Position numbers and translations under genes: made by a program. The notes under the pieces were generated by a model. The model had not been told where the DNA came from. It did no database searches and worked only from the letters and a program-made list of their open reading frames with translations. From contig OW818658.1 in the NCBI GenBank assembly GCA_942492815.1, positions 4,464,001-4,528,000 on the forward strand: a DNA stretch of 64,000 nucleotides. Reading direction: 5' to 3'. Position 1 is the first letter of the stretch. The number at the start of each line of letters is the position of its first letter. The DNA comes from JAEUWI01 sp942492815. Its GTDB lineage: Bacteria > Hydrogenedentota > Hydrogenedentia > Hydrogenedentales > JAEUWI01. Shown here piece after piece: positions 44,172 through 54,400 of this stretch.

Positions 44172-45224
44172 TTAATGCAATGCTGTGCGGCCGCCGGAGG
44201 CCAGCCACGGCGCCGCAGCCGCTGCGGCGCGTTCGACGGAAATACCGGTCATGCACCGGTGATCCGTGATGCAGTGGGGCTTCTGGCACGGGCCGCAGTC
44301 CACATCGATCCGGAGGACCTCGCCGCGCTCCCAGGGACTCTGGGTGTAGGCGGGCGATGTGGATCCCATAATACAGACAACAGGCTTGTCAAAGGCAATC
44401 GCGATGTGCCGCGGACCACTGTCGTTGCCGATCAGGAGATCCACACAGGAGATGGCCGCTTTCAGGCGCGCAATGGAGGGCGTCCCCCCGTGATACTCGA
44501 TCAGGGGCGTCGTGGCTGCGCCAAGGACCGCGTCGCGGGTCTCCTCTTCGCCCGGCCCGGTCATGAGGAGGCACTGGGCCCGGTGCTCATGATGCAGCCG
44601 GTCTGCCAGGGCCGCGAAGCGCTCCGGCAGCCACCGCTTGCTGGGGCCGAAGGCGGCGCCGGGCGCGATGCCCACCAATGGCCGATCGGGATCGACCAGG
44701 GCCTTCACCGTGGCTACTTCAGCCGGATCCGCAGCCAGTTCGAGCCCTTGCCCGTCGTCCACCGCGCCCGCCAGCGCCACAATCTCCAGGTACTCCAGCG
44801 CCGTATAGCGCGGGACGACCTTCCCATCGATGCGATGGCGCGCGAGGGCTTGGGTTAGCAGAAAGCGGCGACCGCCCCGGTCAAGGCCGACGCGTTGTGA
44901 CGCCCCGGAAAGGCAGGCGAGCCAGGCGGCCCGGAAGGCATGGGGAAAGATGACGGCCATCTCCGCCCCGCCCGCGCGCAACGACGAACGCAGCAGAAGC
45001 GACTTGGTCAATCCGGGCCGTTCAGGCAGGACCAGAAGGCGATCCACCCAGGGAAGCCCTTCCAGAACCGCGCAACAGGCCCCCTTGCCCGCGGCCGTGA
45101 TCGTGGCCTCGGGATAGCGCTTCTTCAGCGCCCGGAGTGCCGGGGTACACATCACGGCGTCCCCGAGCCAATTGGGCAGGAAGACAAGAATGGCGTTGGG
45201 AGATTGGGTGTCGGGAAGGGACAT
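44172..45224 (-). CDS. Glycosyltransferase family 9, heptosyltransferase II-like
   Basis: The 350-residue product has the ADP-heptose-transferase N-terminus LPNWLGDAVMCTPALRALKK and the C-terminal nucleotide-sugar site LIGNDSGPRHIAIAF followed by GSTSPAYTQSPW. The late segment CGPCQKPHC and HRCM is typical of the WaaF branch. It would add heptose or a related sugar to the lipopolysaccharide inner core at the cytoplasmic face of the inner membrane. This supports a Gram-negative envelope. The exact sugar is not certain. Confidence 0.88.
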   Translation of the reverse strand: MSLPDTQSPNAILVFLPNWLGDAVMCTPALRALKKRYPEATITAAGKGACCAVLEGLPWVDRLLVLPERPGLTKSLLLRSSLRAGGAEMAVIFPHAFRAAWLACLSGASQRVGLDRGGRRFLLTQALARHRIDGKVVPRYTALEYLEIVALAGAVDDGQGLELAADPAEVATVKALVDPDRPLVGIAPGAAFGPSKRWLPERFAALADRLHHEHRAQCLLMTGPGEEETRDAVLGAATTPLIEYHGGTPSIARLKAAISCVDLLIGNDSGPRHIAIAFDKPVVCIMGSTSPAYTQSPWERGEVLRIDVDCGPCQKPHCITDHRCMTGISVERAAAAAAPWLASGGRTALH

Positions 45225-45307
45225 GGCTGCAATGAGGTTCTGGGTTGGGGCGGCTGCTAAAGGGAACGCCAGAGTTTAGCACGACACGAACCCCGCCCGC
45301 CTCATGA

Positions 45308-45427
45308 AGGGGACTGCATCCGCCTGGCACGGATCTGAACTTATGAAATCGTGTCCATGAGCCAGGTGGTAGGCTGTCCCCTGAAGAAACGCCAGCACGG
45401 CTGACTGCGGCTCGGGAGGCAGTCCCT
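45308..45427. repeat. Inverted-repeat element D with GGGACTGC ends
   Basis: AGGGGACTGC at 45308-45317 is mirrored by GCAGTCCCT at about 45419-45427. An imperfect inner pairing exists between GGGGACTGCATCCGCCTGGC and the later GCCAGGTGGTAGGCTGTCCCC. It resembles elements A, B and C but is shorter and more degenerate. It ends five bases from the stop codon of the 118-aa gene. Confidence 0.55.
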
Positions 45428-45431
45428 AAAC

Positions 45432-45788
45432 CTATTCCTTCGAATCTCCCCGCCCGGCACGCAGCGTCTCGAGAAAGGCTTCGTCGCCCAACGTCTCCTT
45501 GTATGAGCGATGGTGCTCCGAGACCAGACGGCGAACCAGGGCGAGAATATCGAGCATCGCCCGTATCAGCAACACGCCGAGAAAGAGAAAGAGGAGCGAT
45601 AGCCCCAGGGCCAGACGGCGGGGATCCGCCGCGGATTGAAAGAGGTGCAGGGCGAGAAGGAGCACGACAGGGATGGTGAGCAGCAGATAAAAGCTCGCCG
45701 GCCGCCGTCGGTGGACGGCGGCCATCCCCTGCCAGAGGTGCTGGCGAAGGGTTCGGACCGGCCGGAGATCGCTCGAGGGTTCGCGCAT
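45432..45788 (-). CDS. Small two-helix membrane protein (118 aa)
   Basis: The product has two hydrophobic helices (about residues 33-52 and 61-82) between a basic N-terminus and a charged cytosolic tail (RRLVSEHHRSYKETLGDEAFLETL). It starts 13 bases after the FmdB gene, so the two are an operon. No family recognised. Confidence 0.65.
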   Translation of the reverse strand: MREPSSDLRPVRTLRQHLWQGMAAVHRRRPASFYLLLTIPVVLLLALHLFQSAADPRRLALGLSLLFLFLGVLLIRAMLDILALVRRLVSEHHRSYKETLGDEAFLETLRAGRGDSKE

Positions 45789-45801
45789 AGGCCCCGCAGT
45801 C

Positions 45802-46014
45802 TCAGTTCATACAGCCGCCGCCCTGCATGCGGCAGCACTGGGATGCACCGCAGCCGACAGGCTCGGGGGCCGAGGCCTGCATGGGGGCGACACGGCTTAA
45901 CTGCTTTTCAAGCCGGGTGGATTCGCATGTCGGGCATACGGGAGTCTCGCTGCCCCGGACCAGAATCTCCGTGGATGCGCCGCAGTCGGCGCAGGCAAAG
46001 GCAAATAGCGGCAT
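45802..46014 (-). CDS. FmdB-type zinc-ribbon protein
   Basis: The 70-residue product has the FmdB start MPLFAFACADCG with Cys8, Cys11, Cys27 and Cys30 forming a zinc ribbon. A Cys-rich tail (CGASQCCRMQGGGC) follows. FmdB-like proteins are putative regulators or small metal proteins of unclear role. An in-frame upstream extension exists but lacks the family start; ATG 46014 is preferred. It precedes the small membrane-protein gene. Confidence 0.8.
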   Translation of the reverse strand: MPLFAFACADCGASTEILVRGSETPVCPTCESTRLEKQLSRVAPMQASAPEPVGCGASQCCRMQGGGCMN

Positions 46015-46247
46015 GGTGAAATCTCTCTTTGTTTCGCGACACGGGAAGCGGAACGATCCCGCTGCACCCGAAACCAACCAAGGCAAGTATACCAGAAACT
46101 GGCCGAAAGGAACCCTGAAAAGCTTGGGATCCCGCGCCGACTTTAGGATAAGATGAAGGGGCCGGGGTCCCAAACGGCCCAGGTGGACCCGGGGGGGCTT
46201 GAATCTGGATCTGGAAGGCCTTGCCTCCACCTCCACGAGAGCGAGCA

Positions 46248-48860
46248 ATGAAATCACAGTCAAAGTACTTCGCGCTGAATGCACTGCTGATCACCACTCT
46301 GGCCTCCCTCATCGCGAATTTCATCATCACCAACTGGATCATCATGCCGAAGTTTCAGACGGTGGAGGAAACGGAGGCCCGCAACGATGCCTTCCGCTGC
46401 GTGGATGCCATCACCCGGGAAGCGCAACACATGATGGCGCTGGCGGGGGACTGGGCGATCTGGGACGATACCTACGCCTTTGTGGCGAATCCAGGCCCGG
46501 AGTATATCGATTCCAATCTCGAGTGGGGCTCGCTCCGCGAAACGGGCATTGACCTGCTCTATATTTGCGATACCGAGGGCAAGGTGCTCGCGGGCAGCGC
46601 CTTCGGAGGAGAAACGGGTACGCCGTACCACCCGGAGGGGTTCAGCGGCACGAATATCCCCACCGGCCATCCGGCCTTCAAGGCGGCCGCTGCGGACCTC
46701 CGCTACGGCCTGCTCGAAAGCGGTGGCGAAATCCTCCTGATCGCGGCCAACCCCATTCTGGCCAGCGACGGTTCGGGTCCTTCCCGCGGGGTGTTGATTA
46801 TGGGGCGGGTATTGAATGCGGCGCGGCAGAGTGCCCTCGTGGAGCAGGTGCATGTCCAGTTCAAGCTCCTGAAACCCGAAAACGCCCCGGCCGAAATCGT
46901 GGCCCAGCTTCAGGCGGCACGCATCGGGGAAAGTGAGGCCCGAGTGACCACCCCGACCGAAGACCGCTGGGTAGCCTATTGCCCCCTCCGGGATCTGGCC
47001 GGTTACACCACCTGGATTGTCCAGTCCGAGGGGCCCCGGGAGATTGCAAAATTGGGGCGCCAGGCCGCCCGCCTGGCCTCCATGCTGCTGCTGTTGACCG
47101 TCCTGGTTGTGGCCATCGCCCTCGCCACCATTTCCTGGAACAGCGCACGGGAGACGCGCCTCCATGCCGACCGTGCCGAAACCCTGGTCACGGAGCGGAC
47201 GGCCCAGCTCGCCGAAACCAACTGCCGCCTCGAACGCGCCATCGAAGAGGCCGAATTCCAGGCGGCCAAGGCCGATCAAGCCAACCAGGCCAAGAGTGAG
47301 TTTGTGGCCAATATCAGCCATGAAATCCGCACGCCGATGAATGGCGTCATGGGCATGACCGAACTCCTGCTGGACACGCCGCTCAATCCGGAACAGCACG
47401 ATTATGCCCAGACGATTCGCGGCTCCGCCAACGCGCTGCTGAAGATCGTGAATGATGTCCTCGATTTCTCCAAGATGGAGGCGGGTCGGCTTGAGGTAGA
47501 AGCGATCGATTTTGAACTTGGTCAGGTGCTCGCAGGCGTGGCAGCCCTGCTCGTCCCCACGGCCCACAAAAAAGGCTTGGCACTCAACATCAAGATCGAG
47601 GAGGATGTGCCGCCCGCCCTGATCGGCGACCCCGGACGGCTCCGGCAGATCCTGCTGAACCTGGTCAACAACGCCATTAAGTTCACGGAACGCGGCCATG
47701 TGCTCGTCCACTCCAGCGTGGCGCAGCAGCGGGACGACACCGTTGAAATTCGGTTCGATGTCCGGGATACGGGGATTGGCATACCGCAGGAATCGATGTC
47801 CAAGCTCTTTCAATCCTTCTCCCAGGTGGACGCCTCCACCACGCGCCGCTTCGGCGGCACCGGTCTCGGCTTGGCCATCGCGCGACAACTGGCGGAATTG
47901 ATGGGGGGCCGGATGGACGTCGAAAGCGTGGCGGGCGCGGGCACCACCTTCACCTGCCACCTCCCGTTCCAGCGCGCCAGCATCCGAAGCACGCCGGAAG
48001 CCCCGCTGGAGGGAATCGCCGGGCGGCGCATCCTCATCGCCGATCACAACACCACGAACCAGCAGGTTGCCGTGGGCGCCTTTGAGAAATGGGGCTGCAC
48101 CTGCGAAGTAGCCGCAACCGGGGCCTGCGCGCTGGCGGCCCTGAAAGCCGCCGCCGCGATGGGCGCGCCGTTTGACGCCGCCCTGATCGACAATCTGCTG
48201 CCCGACATGGAGGGCACGGAACTTGGTCGACGCATTCTGGCCGAACCGGAACTTCGGGAACTGCCCCTGGTCATGTTGACCTCCCTCGGACAGCCCGGCG
48301 AGGCGAGACCCCTGCGCGAACTCGGCTTTGCCGCCTATCTCGTGAAGCCCCTTGATCCGCACCTGCTCAAACAGTGTCTCGCGCTGGCGCTCACGCCCGA
48401 GGCCGGTGAGCGGGAGCGGGTGCTCCTCACCCGCCACCATTTCCCCGCACCGGAGCCCACGGCGACCGCAACGCCGGACGGACCGCGCGTATTGATAGCC
48501 GAAGATAACCCGGTCAACCAGAAGATCGCGCGGCGCATCGTGGAGAAGCTCGGGTTTTCGGTGGAAACCGCGAATAACGGACGTGAAGCGGTGCGGGCGG
48601 TGGAATCGGCTCATTTCGATGTGGTGCTGATGGATTGCCAGATGCCCGAGCTGGACGGCTTCGGAGCCACGGGAGCGATCCGAAAACTGGGCGGAGAACG
48701 CGGCGGTATTCCAATCATCGCGTTGACGGCCAGCGCGATGGACGAGGATCATCAACACTGTCTTCAAGCCGGGATGAACGACTATCTCACGAAACCCATC
48801 GATCCAGACAGGCTCGGTGAAGTACTCGAACGCTGGGTCCACCGGGCGAAGTTGCCCTGA
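46248..48860 (+). CDS. CHASE4-domain hybrid sensor histidine kinase with two receiver domains
   Basis: The 870-residue product has a membrane helix at about 12-32, then an extracellular CHASE4-like sensor (about 40-255, ending before the second helix; note GDWAIWDDTYAFV). The second helix is at about 277-298. The HisKA domain carries the phospho-accepting His in ISHEIRTPMNGVMGM (about residue 357), and the HATPase domain has NLVNNAIKF, DTGIGIP and FGGTGLGLAI. Receiver 1 has its acceptor Asp in ALIDNLLPD (about 646) and receiver 2 in VLMDCQMPELDG (about 793). It would pass phosphate from an external signal to an unlinked histidine phosphotransfer protein. No response regulator lies next to it. 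Confidence 0.92.
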   Translation: MKSQSKYFALNALLITTLASLIANFIITNWIIMPKFQTVEETEARNDAFRCVDAITREAQHMMALAGDWAIWDDTYAFVANPGPEYIDSNLEWGSLRETGIDLLYICDTEGKVLAGSAFGGETGTPYHPEGFSGTNIPTGHPAFKAAAADLRYGLLESGGEILLIAANPILASDGSGPSRGVLIMGRVLNAARQSALVEQVHVQFKLLKPENAPAEIVAQLQAARIGESEARVTTPTEDRWVAYCPLRDLAGYTTWIVQSEGPREIAKLGRQAARLASMLLLLTVLVVAIALATISWNSARETRLHADRAETLVTERTAQLAETNCRLERAIEEAEFQAAKADQANQAKSEFVANISHEIRTPMNGVMGMTELLLDTPLNPEQHDYAQTIRGSANALLKIVNDVLDFSKMEAGRLEVEAIDFELGQVLAGVAALLVPTAHKKGLALNIKIEEDVPPALIGDPGRLRQILLNLVNNAIKFTERGHVLVHSSVAQQRDDTVEIRFDVRDTGIGIPQESMSKLFQSFSQVDASTTRRFGGTGLGLAIARQLAELMGGRMDVESVAGAGTTFTCHLPFQRASIRSTPEAPLEGIAGRRILIADHNTTNQQVAVGAFEKWGCTCEVAATGACALAALKAAAAMGAPFDAALIDNLLPDMEGTELGRRILAEPELRELPLVMLTSLGQPGEARPLRELGFAAYLVKPLDPHLLKQCLALALTPEAGERERVLLTRHHFPAPEPTATATPDGPRVLIAEDNPVNQKIARRIVEKLGFSVETANNGREAVRAVESAHFDVVLMDCQMPELDGFGATGAIRKLGGERGGIPIIALTASAMDEDHQHCLQAGMNDYLTKPIDPDRLGEVLERWVHRAKLP

Positions 48861-48895
48861 TACGCCAGTCGCAGTGCCCGACGGCCGGCTTGCCC

Positions 48896-49714
48896 TCAGA
48901 TGCCCCCTGCACCTTCCCGAAACCGAAGCGGGTCCTGCCAGTACTCTTCGAGCATCGCCGTCAAGAGGGGCTTGTTTCGCTCCCGGGCAACCTCAAGCAA
49001 GGTGCGCCCCTCTTCGTCGCGGAGCAACGTGGCGTCCACGGGAGTACGCAGGTGTTCAGCAAGGTGGCTGGCCCACTTTTCCTCGGGCAAGAAGTACTCC
49101 CCTGGCGTGGGCTCTAATACCGCCAGGATTGATTCCCATAGGCTGAATACGATCCCCGTCCTAACCTGCTCCACAGTATAGTGGAGAAATTGCTCGATAT
49201 CGGGGAAAAACCGCTCGGCCTGCTTCATAAGGATCTCGTCTGGCATCACGTCGTCTTTGGGTACTTTCTCCACACGGTCCCCGCCAAGAAAATACCCAAT
49301 GTCGAGCAGATATACGAAACCATTCTTCAGGTCCAGAAGACTCGTTTCACCATTGTCCGTGTAGTCTCCGAACACCAGAAATCCATGGGGAAAGTGCTCC
49401 AGGCCGCGATCCCCGCTCATGTAGTCCATTCCATCGACGCCGAAAAGCGCCGTGGGTCCAAATCTCAGGTTGGTGGAAGGAACGCAGGTTCGCAAGTAAA
49501 AGCTCGCCTCCTCGCAGATCTCGCGTCTCCGAAGATAGGCATACAAGCTGCGCGCGCCATTGCCGCGCGTTGGCCTCGGTGATTCCGATGACGCCGCGCA
49601 GAGCCAGTCCACACTGTCCGCAATGCGCTTACACTTCTCGAAACTCAGTGCTGTGTCCCTTGAGCCCCCCCAGGACGGGATCAAATCAGCTATGTACGAC
49701 TTCCAGCGCGCCAT
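48896..49714 (-). CDS. SMI1/KNR4 (SUKH)-like protein
   Basis: The 272-residue product has GFLVFGDYTDNGETSLLDLKNGFVYLLDIG near the middle, the SUKH-type core (only part quoted). SUKH proteins are often immunity proteins against contact-dependent toxins, though others are not. The C-terminus (ATLLRDEEGRTLLEVARERN) has an ankyrin-like ring. The ATG at 49714 has GGAGG seven bases before it and lies inside the end of the membrane-protein gene (25-base overlap), so the two are coupled. No toxin gene is adjacent. Confidence 0.6.
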   Translation of the reverse strand: MARWKSYIADLIPSWGGSRDTALSFEKCKRIADSVDWLCAASSESPRPTRGNGARSLYAYLRRREICEEASFYLRTCVPSTNLRFGPTALFGVDGMDYMSGDRGLEHFPHGFLVFGDYTDNGETSLLDLKNGFVYLLDIGYFLGGDRVEKVPKDDVMPDEILMKQAERFFPDIEQFLHYTVEQVRTGIVFSLWESILAVLEPTPGEYFLPEEKWASHLAEHLRTPVDATLLRDEEGRTLLEVARERNKPLLTAMLEEYWQDPLRFREGAGGI

Positions 49715-51126
49715 CGTGCCCTCCATTCGTTCAGCAACAGACCAAACAGCACCACCGACAGTCCATCGGTAGTAAAACGGTAGCGGGCGGTCTCCAGGTA
49801 ATCCAGCGAACAGCCCAGGAACGCCACCATAAAAATCGTGAAGACCATGAAGACCAGGGTCGCCCGCTGCGCGGCACTCAGGCCGGGGCGCGCGGCGCGG
49901 TATACGCCATAGAATAAAACCAGCGGAAGACCGACCAGCAGAAACACGCAGGGCTGCGACTGGGTTTTCTCGACAAGGCGGCTCCACTGCGACAAATCAA
50001 AGGGCACTTTTCCATAAAGAATGTGATCGTAGAAAGCTAGCAGCGGCCGGATGTGCTGCTGATTCTCCGGTGCGACGGGCAGATCGCTGCTGGCCTTGAA
50101 GTAGCGGTACCAGGATTGGATCGTGGAGACGATAAAGTGGCGTGGCTCGTGCAACAGCACGTACTTCGCGTCCGCGCCGTAGACCTCGCAATTCTCGATA
50201 TAGCCGAAGTGGTTGTAGTTCACCTTGCCATTGGCCTTGTGGGTCGTGGCGAGCACGGGGATGTCCTGAAAGCGCTCGGGGACCTCGCTGAATTTCGGCG
50301 GATAATTGTCGAGCGCATCCCAGCGATTGATGAGTGACAATTCGCTGAGCTTCCCCGCATCCACCAACTTTGTCTTCTCGTCCCAGGGCATATTCCCTGC
50401 CGTCATGATCCAGAGATTCTTCTCGGCAAAGCTGCACACGTTGAACTCGCCGAAGAGGAGGTAGTTCTTGAAGTAGAAGCCGAAAAGCACCAGCAGCGGC
50501 ACAAGTCCCACCGCCAGAATCTGACGGCGATGTCCCCGACCCAAAACGAGCAGCGCGCCGAAGAGCAGCACGAAATAGCCGAGGTGAAACATGCTGGCGA
50601 TGCCGCAGAGAACAAAGATGGCGATAAAGAAGCCTGCGAGCGGTCGCGTGCGTCGGGACTCCAGATAGTTCAGCAGACATAGTGCCGCGACGCTGAGGAG
50701 GGTCGCGATGGGCAGGGTGTAGAGCAGGAAATGCTCCCAGAGGATGAACGAGGGGCTCGCCATGAAGACCGTGGCCAGGATCGCGGCCAAACGGGCGTTG
50801 ACGCCAAACTTCACCTGCAGGGAGAAGATATTGAGATAAAGCACCAGCCCGCACGCGAGAAATATCACCTGAAAGAGCCACGTCGGATCTGGCGCTACCT
50901 TGAGCACCAGGCCGGTGAATAGATTAAACAGCGGCGGCTGAATATGGAGATAAAACACGCTCTCGAGCAGGCGCGTTTTCAGCAGCTCCACATCGATGAA
51001 GTGCATCACCTCGATGAGGGTCGTGTCAATGAAGCGCACGCCCGCGAGATAATAGAGCGCGTGGACCACCGCAAAAATTGCAGTGAGTCGGAGCGTCCAG
51101 TTCTCGGTGAGTCGTTGCAGTGTCAT
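49690..51126 (-). CDS. Multipass membrane protein, GT-C/dolichyl-phosphate-mannosyltransferase-like
   Basis: The 478-residue product has about ten predicted helices and a soluble middle loop (about residues 225-345). FIDVELLKTRLLESVFYLHIQPPLFNLF near the N-terminus has the short acidic loop and HxxPP of lipid-linked sugar transferases (GT-C, GT39-like). A sugar donor and acceptor cannot be named. It is coupled to the SUKH-like gene, an unusual pairing. Element C lies between its start and the addA stop. Confidence 0.7.
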   Translation of the reverse strand: MTLQRLTENWTLRLTAIFAVVHALYYLAGVRFIDTTLIEVMHFIDVELLKTRLLESVFYLHIQPPLFNLFTGLVLKVAPDPTWLFQVIFLACGLVLYLNIFSLQVKFGVNARLAAILATVFMASPSFILWEHFLLYTLPIATLLSVAALCLLNYLESRRTRPLAGFFIAIFVLCGIASMFHLGYFVLLFGALLVLGRGHRRQILAVGLVPLLVLFGFYFKNYLLFGEFNVCSFAEKNLWIMTAGNMPWDEKTKLVDAGKLSELSLINRWDALDNYPPKFSEVPERFQDIPVLATTHKANGKVNYNHFGYIENCEVYGADAKYVLLHEPRHFIVSTIQSWYRYFKASSDLPVAPENQQHIRPLLAFYDHILYGKVPFDLSQWSRLVEKTQSQPCVFLLVGLPLVLFYGVYRAARPGLSAAQRATLVFMVFTIFMVAFLGCSLDYLETARYRFTTDGLSVVLFGLLLNEWRARWRAGSRT

Positions 51127-51192
51127 GGGGCTATCAATCTGGAATTCAGGTCACGCAACACCTTAGCACGCACACCAGGGACGATGTAACTC

Positions 51193-51493
51193 AGGGACTG
51201 ACGCGCCCACGGCGACCCAATCCGCCGATGCCCACCAAAACCCGGCGCGCATTTCGACAAGGGGGCACATCGCAGCAGGGCGTGGCTGTCCCGTCGCTTG
51301 CGCGGAAGACCCGGCGTCACCATCGACACTCCGACAAACGACATGTCGTTTTTCCCAATGAAACTGCATTATTTCGTCTCCTCCGCAAGCGACGGGACAG
51401 CCACGCCCGGAGACTTCATGTCGTCAATTCAGGGAATTCTTTTGGCTCGGAGAAGTCTCGCAAATCATCACGTTCGTGGGCGCGTCAGTCCCT
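51193..51493. repeat. Nested inverted-repeat element C (301 bp)
   Basis: Perfect 19-base outer arms begin AGGGACTGACGCGCC (51193-51211 and 51475-51493). Perfect 23-base inner arms contain GTGGCTGTCCCGTCGC (51280-51302 and 51384-51406). The centre holds a perfect 16-base palindrome AAACGACATGTCGTTT (51336-51351). The right outer arm contains the addA stop codon. No gene lies inside. Confidence 0.9.
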
Positions 51494-54400
51494 CAGCAGT
51501 GCCTCCCTCGCCTCCTTCAGTGTGGCGGCCATGCGGGCATCGCTGAACTCCACCCGCTTCACCTCATGTGCATCGACATAAACCAGGAAGCCTTCCTTCG
51601 GCGCAATACCCGCAAGTTCGCGCAGGGCCGCCGCGTAGAGCAGCAGTTGCTTATCGTAGCGTGCGCTGGACTCGTCCTTGATCTTGCCGGTCTTGTAATC
51701 GATGATGGTGCCGTCGTTCAGGGCCAAATCGATGGTGCCGTTTACTATCGTGTCGCCGATGCGCAGGCTGAAGGGCGCTTCGCGCAGGAGTCCCTTTTCC
51801 TTCGCGAGGCGCGCGCCCAACGATGACCCGCTAAACCAAGCGTGAATCGTCGACAGCTCTCCCTCGAGCGCGCCACGACGCCCCAGGCCGAGGCCCGCCG
51901 CGCGGACGAGACTCCGCACATCGGGCGCGGCACCGGCGAAGTCCCACACCTCGAACATGCGGTGGACGAGCGTGCCACGATCCATGGCGAACTGGCGGAA
52001 CTCTTCTTCGCTCTTCGAACGCTCGTAGTGCTCTTCCTCGGGGTCTTCCGCGCCCGCCGCCATAAGTGTCAGCAACTTCGACACGGAAATAGATTCCACA
52101 ACGCGCGACGGAAGAGCAGCCGGCACAATGCGGCGGCGTATGGACTCGATGTCTTCGTCGGACTTGACCGACTTCACCGCCGCCACGCCCCGCGCTTCGG
52201 GCAAATTGCGAATCACTTCGGCCTTCCAGCCGCTGGCCGCGATCATCTGCCCGTGGGTCGCACCGCTGACGTCGTGCAGTAAATCAAAAGCCTGAAACCA
52301 GGTACCCAGGCTCGCATCGGCCTGTCCACAGAGGTAGAGCATGTCGCGGGCGCGCGTGAGCGCCACATAGAGCACGCGGGCGGACTCCGCGCCCTCTTCT
52401 TCCTTGATGCGACGCTTGATGAGTGCACCCAGGCGCGTGTCGGCCCGATCCCCATCGCCCCGGGCCACGCGCAGGGTGATGCCGAGTTGCCGGTGAATCT
52501 GTAACGTGTGCTCTTTCGGACCCTTCGCCGCCTGGGCCATGTCGGGCAAGAAGACCACGGGGAATTCGAGGCCCTTGGACTTGTGAATCGTCATCAGCGT
52601 GACCGAGCCCTCGCCGTCGGGCTGGAGCCCCGCTTCGCCCTCGCGGATCTGATAGGCGTGGACCTCGTCGAGATAGTTCACAAACTGGCGAAGACTCAAA
52701 TTGCCACGCCCCGCCTGCTCCCGCGCGAGGTTGGCGAGCTTGCGCACGTTGGAGGCCTTCTGCAGGCCGAGAAACTGGCTCAGCAGGACCGCTTCCAGTC
52801 CCGTGATGTCCAGCAAGTGATCGACCAGCGCGGGCAGGGGCACCGCGAGGCGTTCGCGGAGTGAATGAACGATCGCCCGCGCGCGCTGCAGCCGCTCGGG
52901 ATGGACGAGGCCTTCCGGCGTCTTGTCCCCCAGAGCGATCTCCGTGAGTGTACCTACGTTGCATAGGCGCACAAGATCATCGTCGGACAAGGCCACGACG
53001 GGCCCACGCAAGTAGGCGAGCAGGGCATGCTCGTCCCAGGGGTCGGACAACACCTTGAGGATGTTGATCACATCCACCACTTCCTGGCGCTCGTAGAAGC
53101 CCGCGCCCGCCACGACGGTGTAGGGGATGCCCGCCTTGCGCAGGGCTTCTTCATAGAGCCCCACGTTGCTCGTGGCGCGAAAGAGGAGCGCGATGTCGCC
53201 GTAATCCGGACGACGGATCGCGCCATTGTGTTCGTCTTCGATGGTGGCCGCCGAATCGGGCGCGCAGAGCCGCTGAATCTGCGCGGCAATCTGCGCGGCT
53301 TCACGCTCGCGGTAGTCCCCCACATTCCACGTGCCCTCGAAGTCCTCGGGCTGATCGCTGAGGATGAAGCCGACCCGCGCGCCGCCCGCGGAGGCGCGCT
53401 GCACGCCCATGGGCTGATAGCGCTCCACGGCGCACAAAAGATTCGAATGCTGGAAGAAATCGTTCACAAAACCGAGCACGTCGGGCAGGGAACGGAAGTT
53501 CCTGTCGAGGCGCACGATCTCGCTGGAGGCATCGCGCTCCTGGTGGAAGATCTCCACCTCCGCACCGCGAAAGTAATAGATGGACTGCTTCGGATCGCCC
53601 ACGATAAAGAGGGCCGGGCCCTCGGTTTCGTCGTGGAGCAGGCGCGCCAATTCGAGCTGTTGCCCGTCGGTATCTTGAAACTCGTCGAGCAACAAGAACT
53701 TGATGCGCTTCGCGGTCTGCTGGCGCAAGGTGTCTTTCTCGCGCAATACCCTCAGCGCGAAGAGCACCAGATCATCAAAATCGAGCAGACTCGCATCGCG
53801 CTTGGCCTTTTCATAGGCCGCATTGACCTTGTCGTCAAGTTGGAGTAGATCGCTCGCGAGTTGAGCGGATTCCGCCGTCAGGCCCTCGTCGAACTCGAAG
53901 CTCTTTCCCTCCATCAACGCTTCCTGAGCGAAGGCCGTCACCTTCTTTTGAACATCGCACAGGGCGTCATAGATCTCCTCGCTGGGCCAAAGCTTCTTCT
54001 TGCCGTTGCCGAAGGGATTCTTGAGGAACCCACGGAGGATTTCTTGCGCGAGTTCTGCCGATGCGTTCGCCTGAATCGTTTCAAGTCCATCGACCATGGC
54101 GGCGCGCCACGCTTCGCGACCCTCCGCGGGATCGTCGCAGAGGCGAGCAAAACCGCGCAGTGCGAGGAGCAGCGCATTGATGCGGGAGTTACGACCGAGA
54201 TCGCTCAGGTAGCGCGCCTGCTCCGCATCGCACTGGACCCGCCAGGTGTCCAGCACGGCCTCGGGCGTTTCCATCCCGCCGCGCCGCCGGATGCGATCCA
54301 CCACGCCGCGCTGGAGCAGCAGACCCTTGCACAGGCCCTGCAGTTCTGTGAGCGTGTGGCTCGACGCCAGGCGCAGCATGGCCGGGTCGTTTTTCTCGAG

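Noticed and set aside
46260..48842. 860-codon frame antisense to the histidine kinase
   Set aside because: The forward frame has complete kinase and receiver motifs; the antisense product is His/Arg/Gly-rich and featureless.
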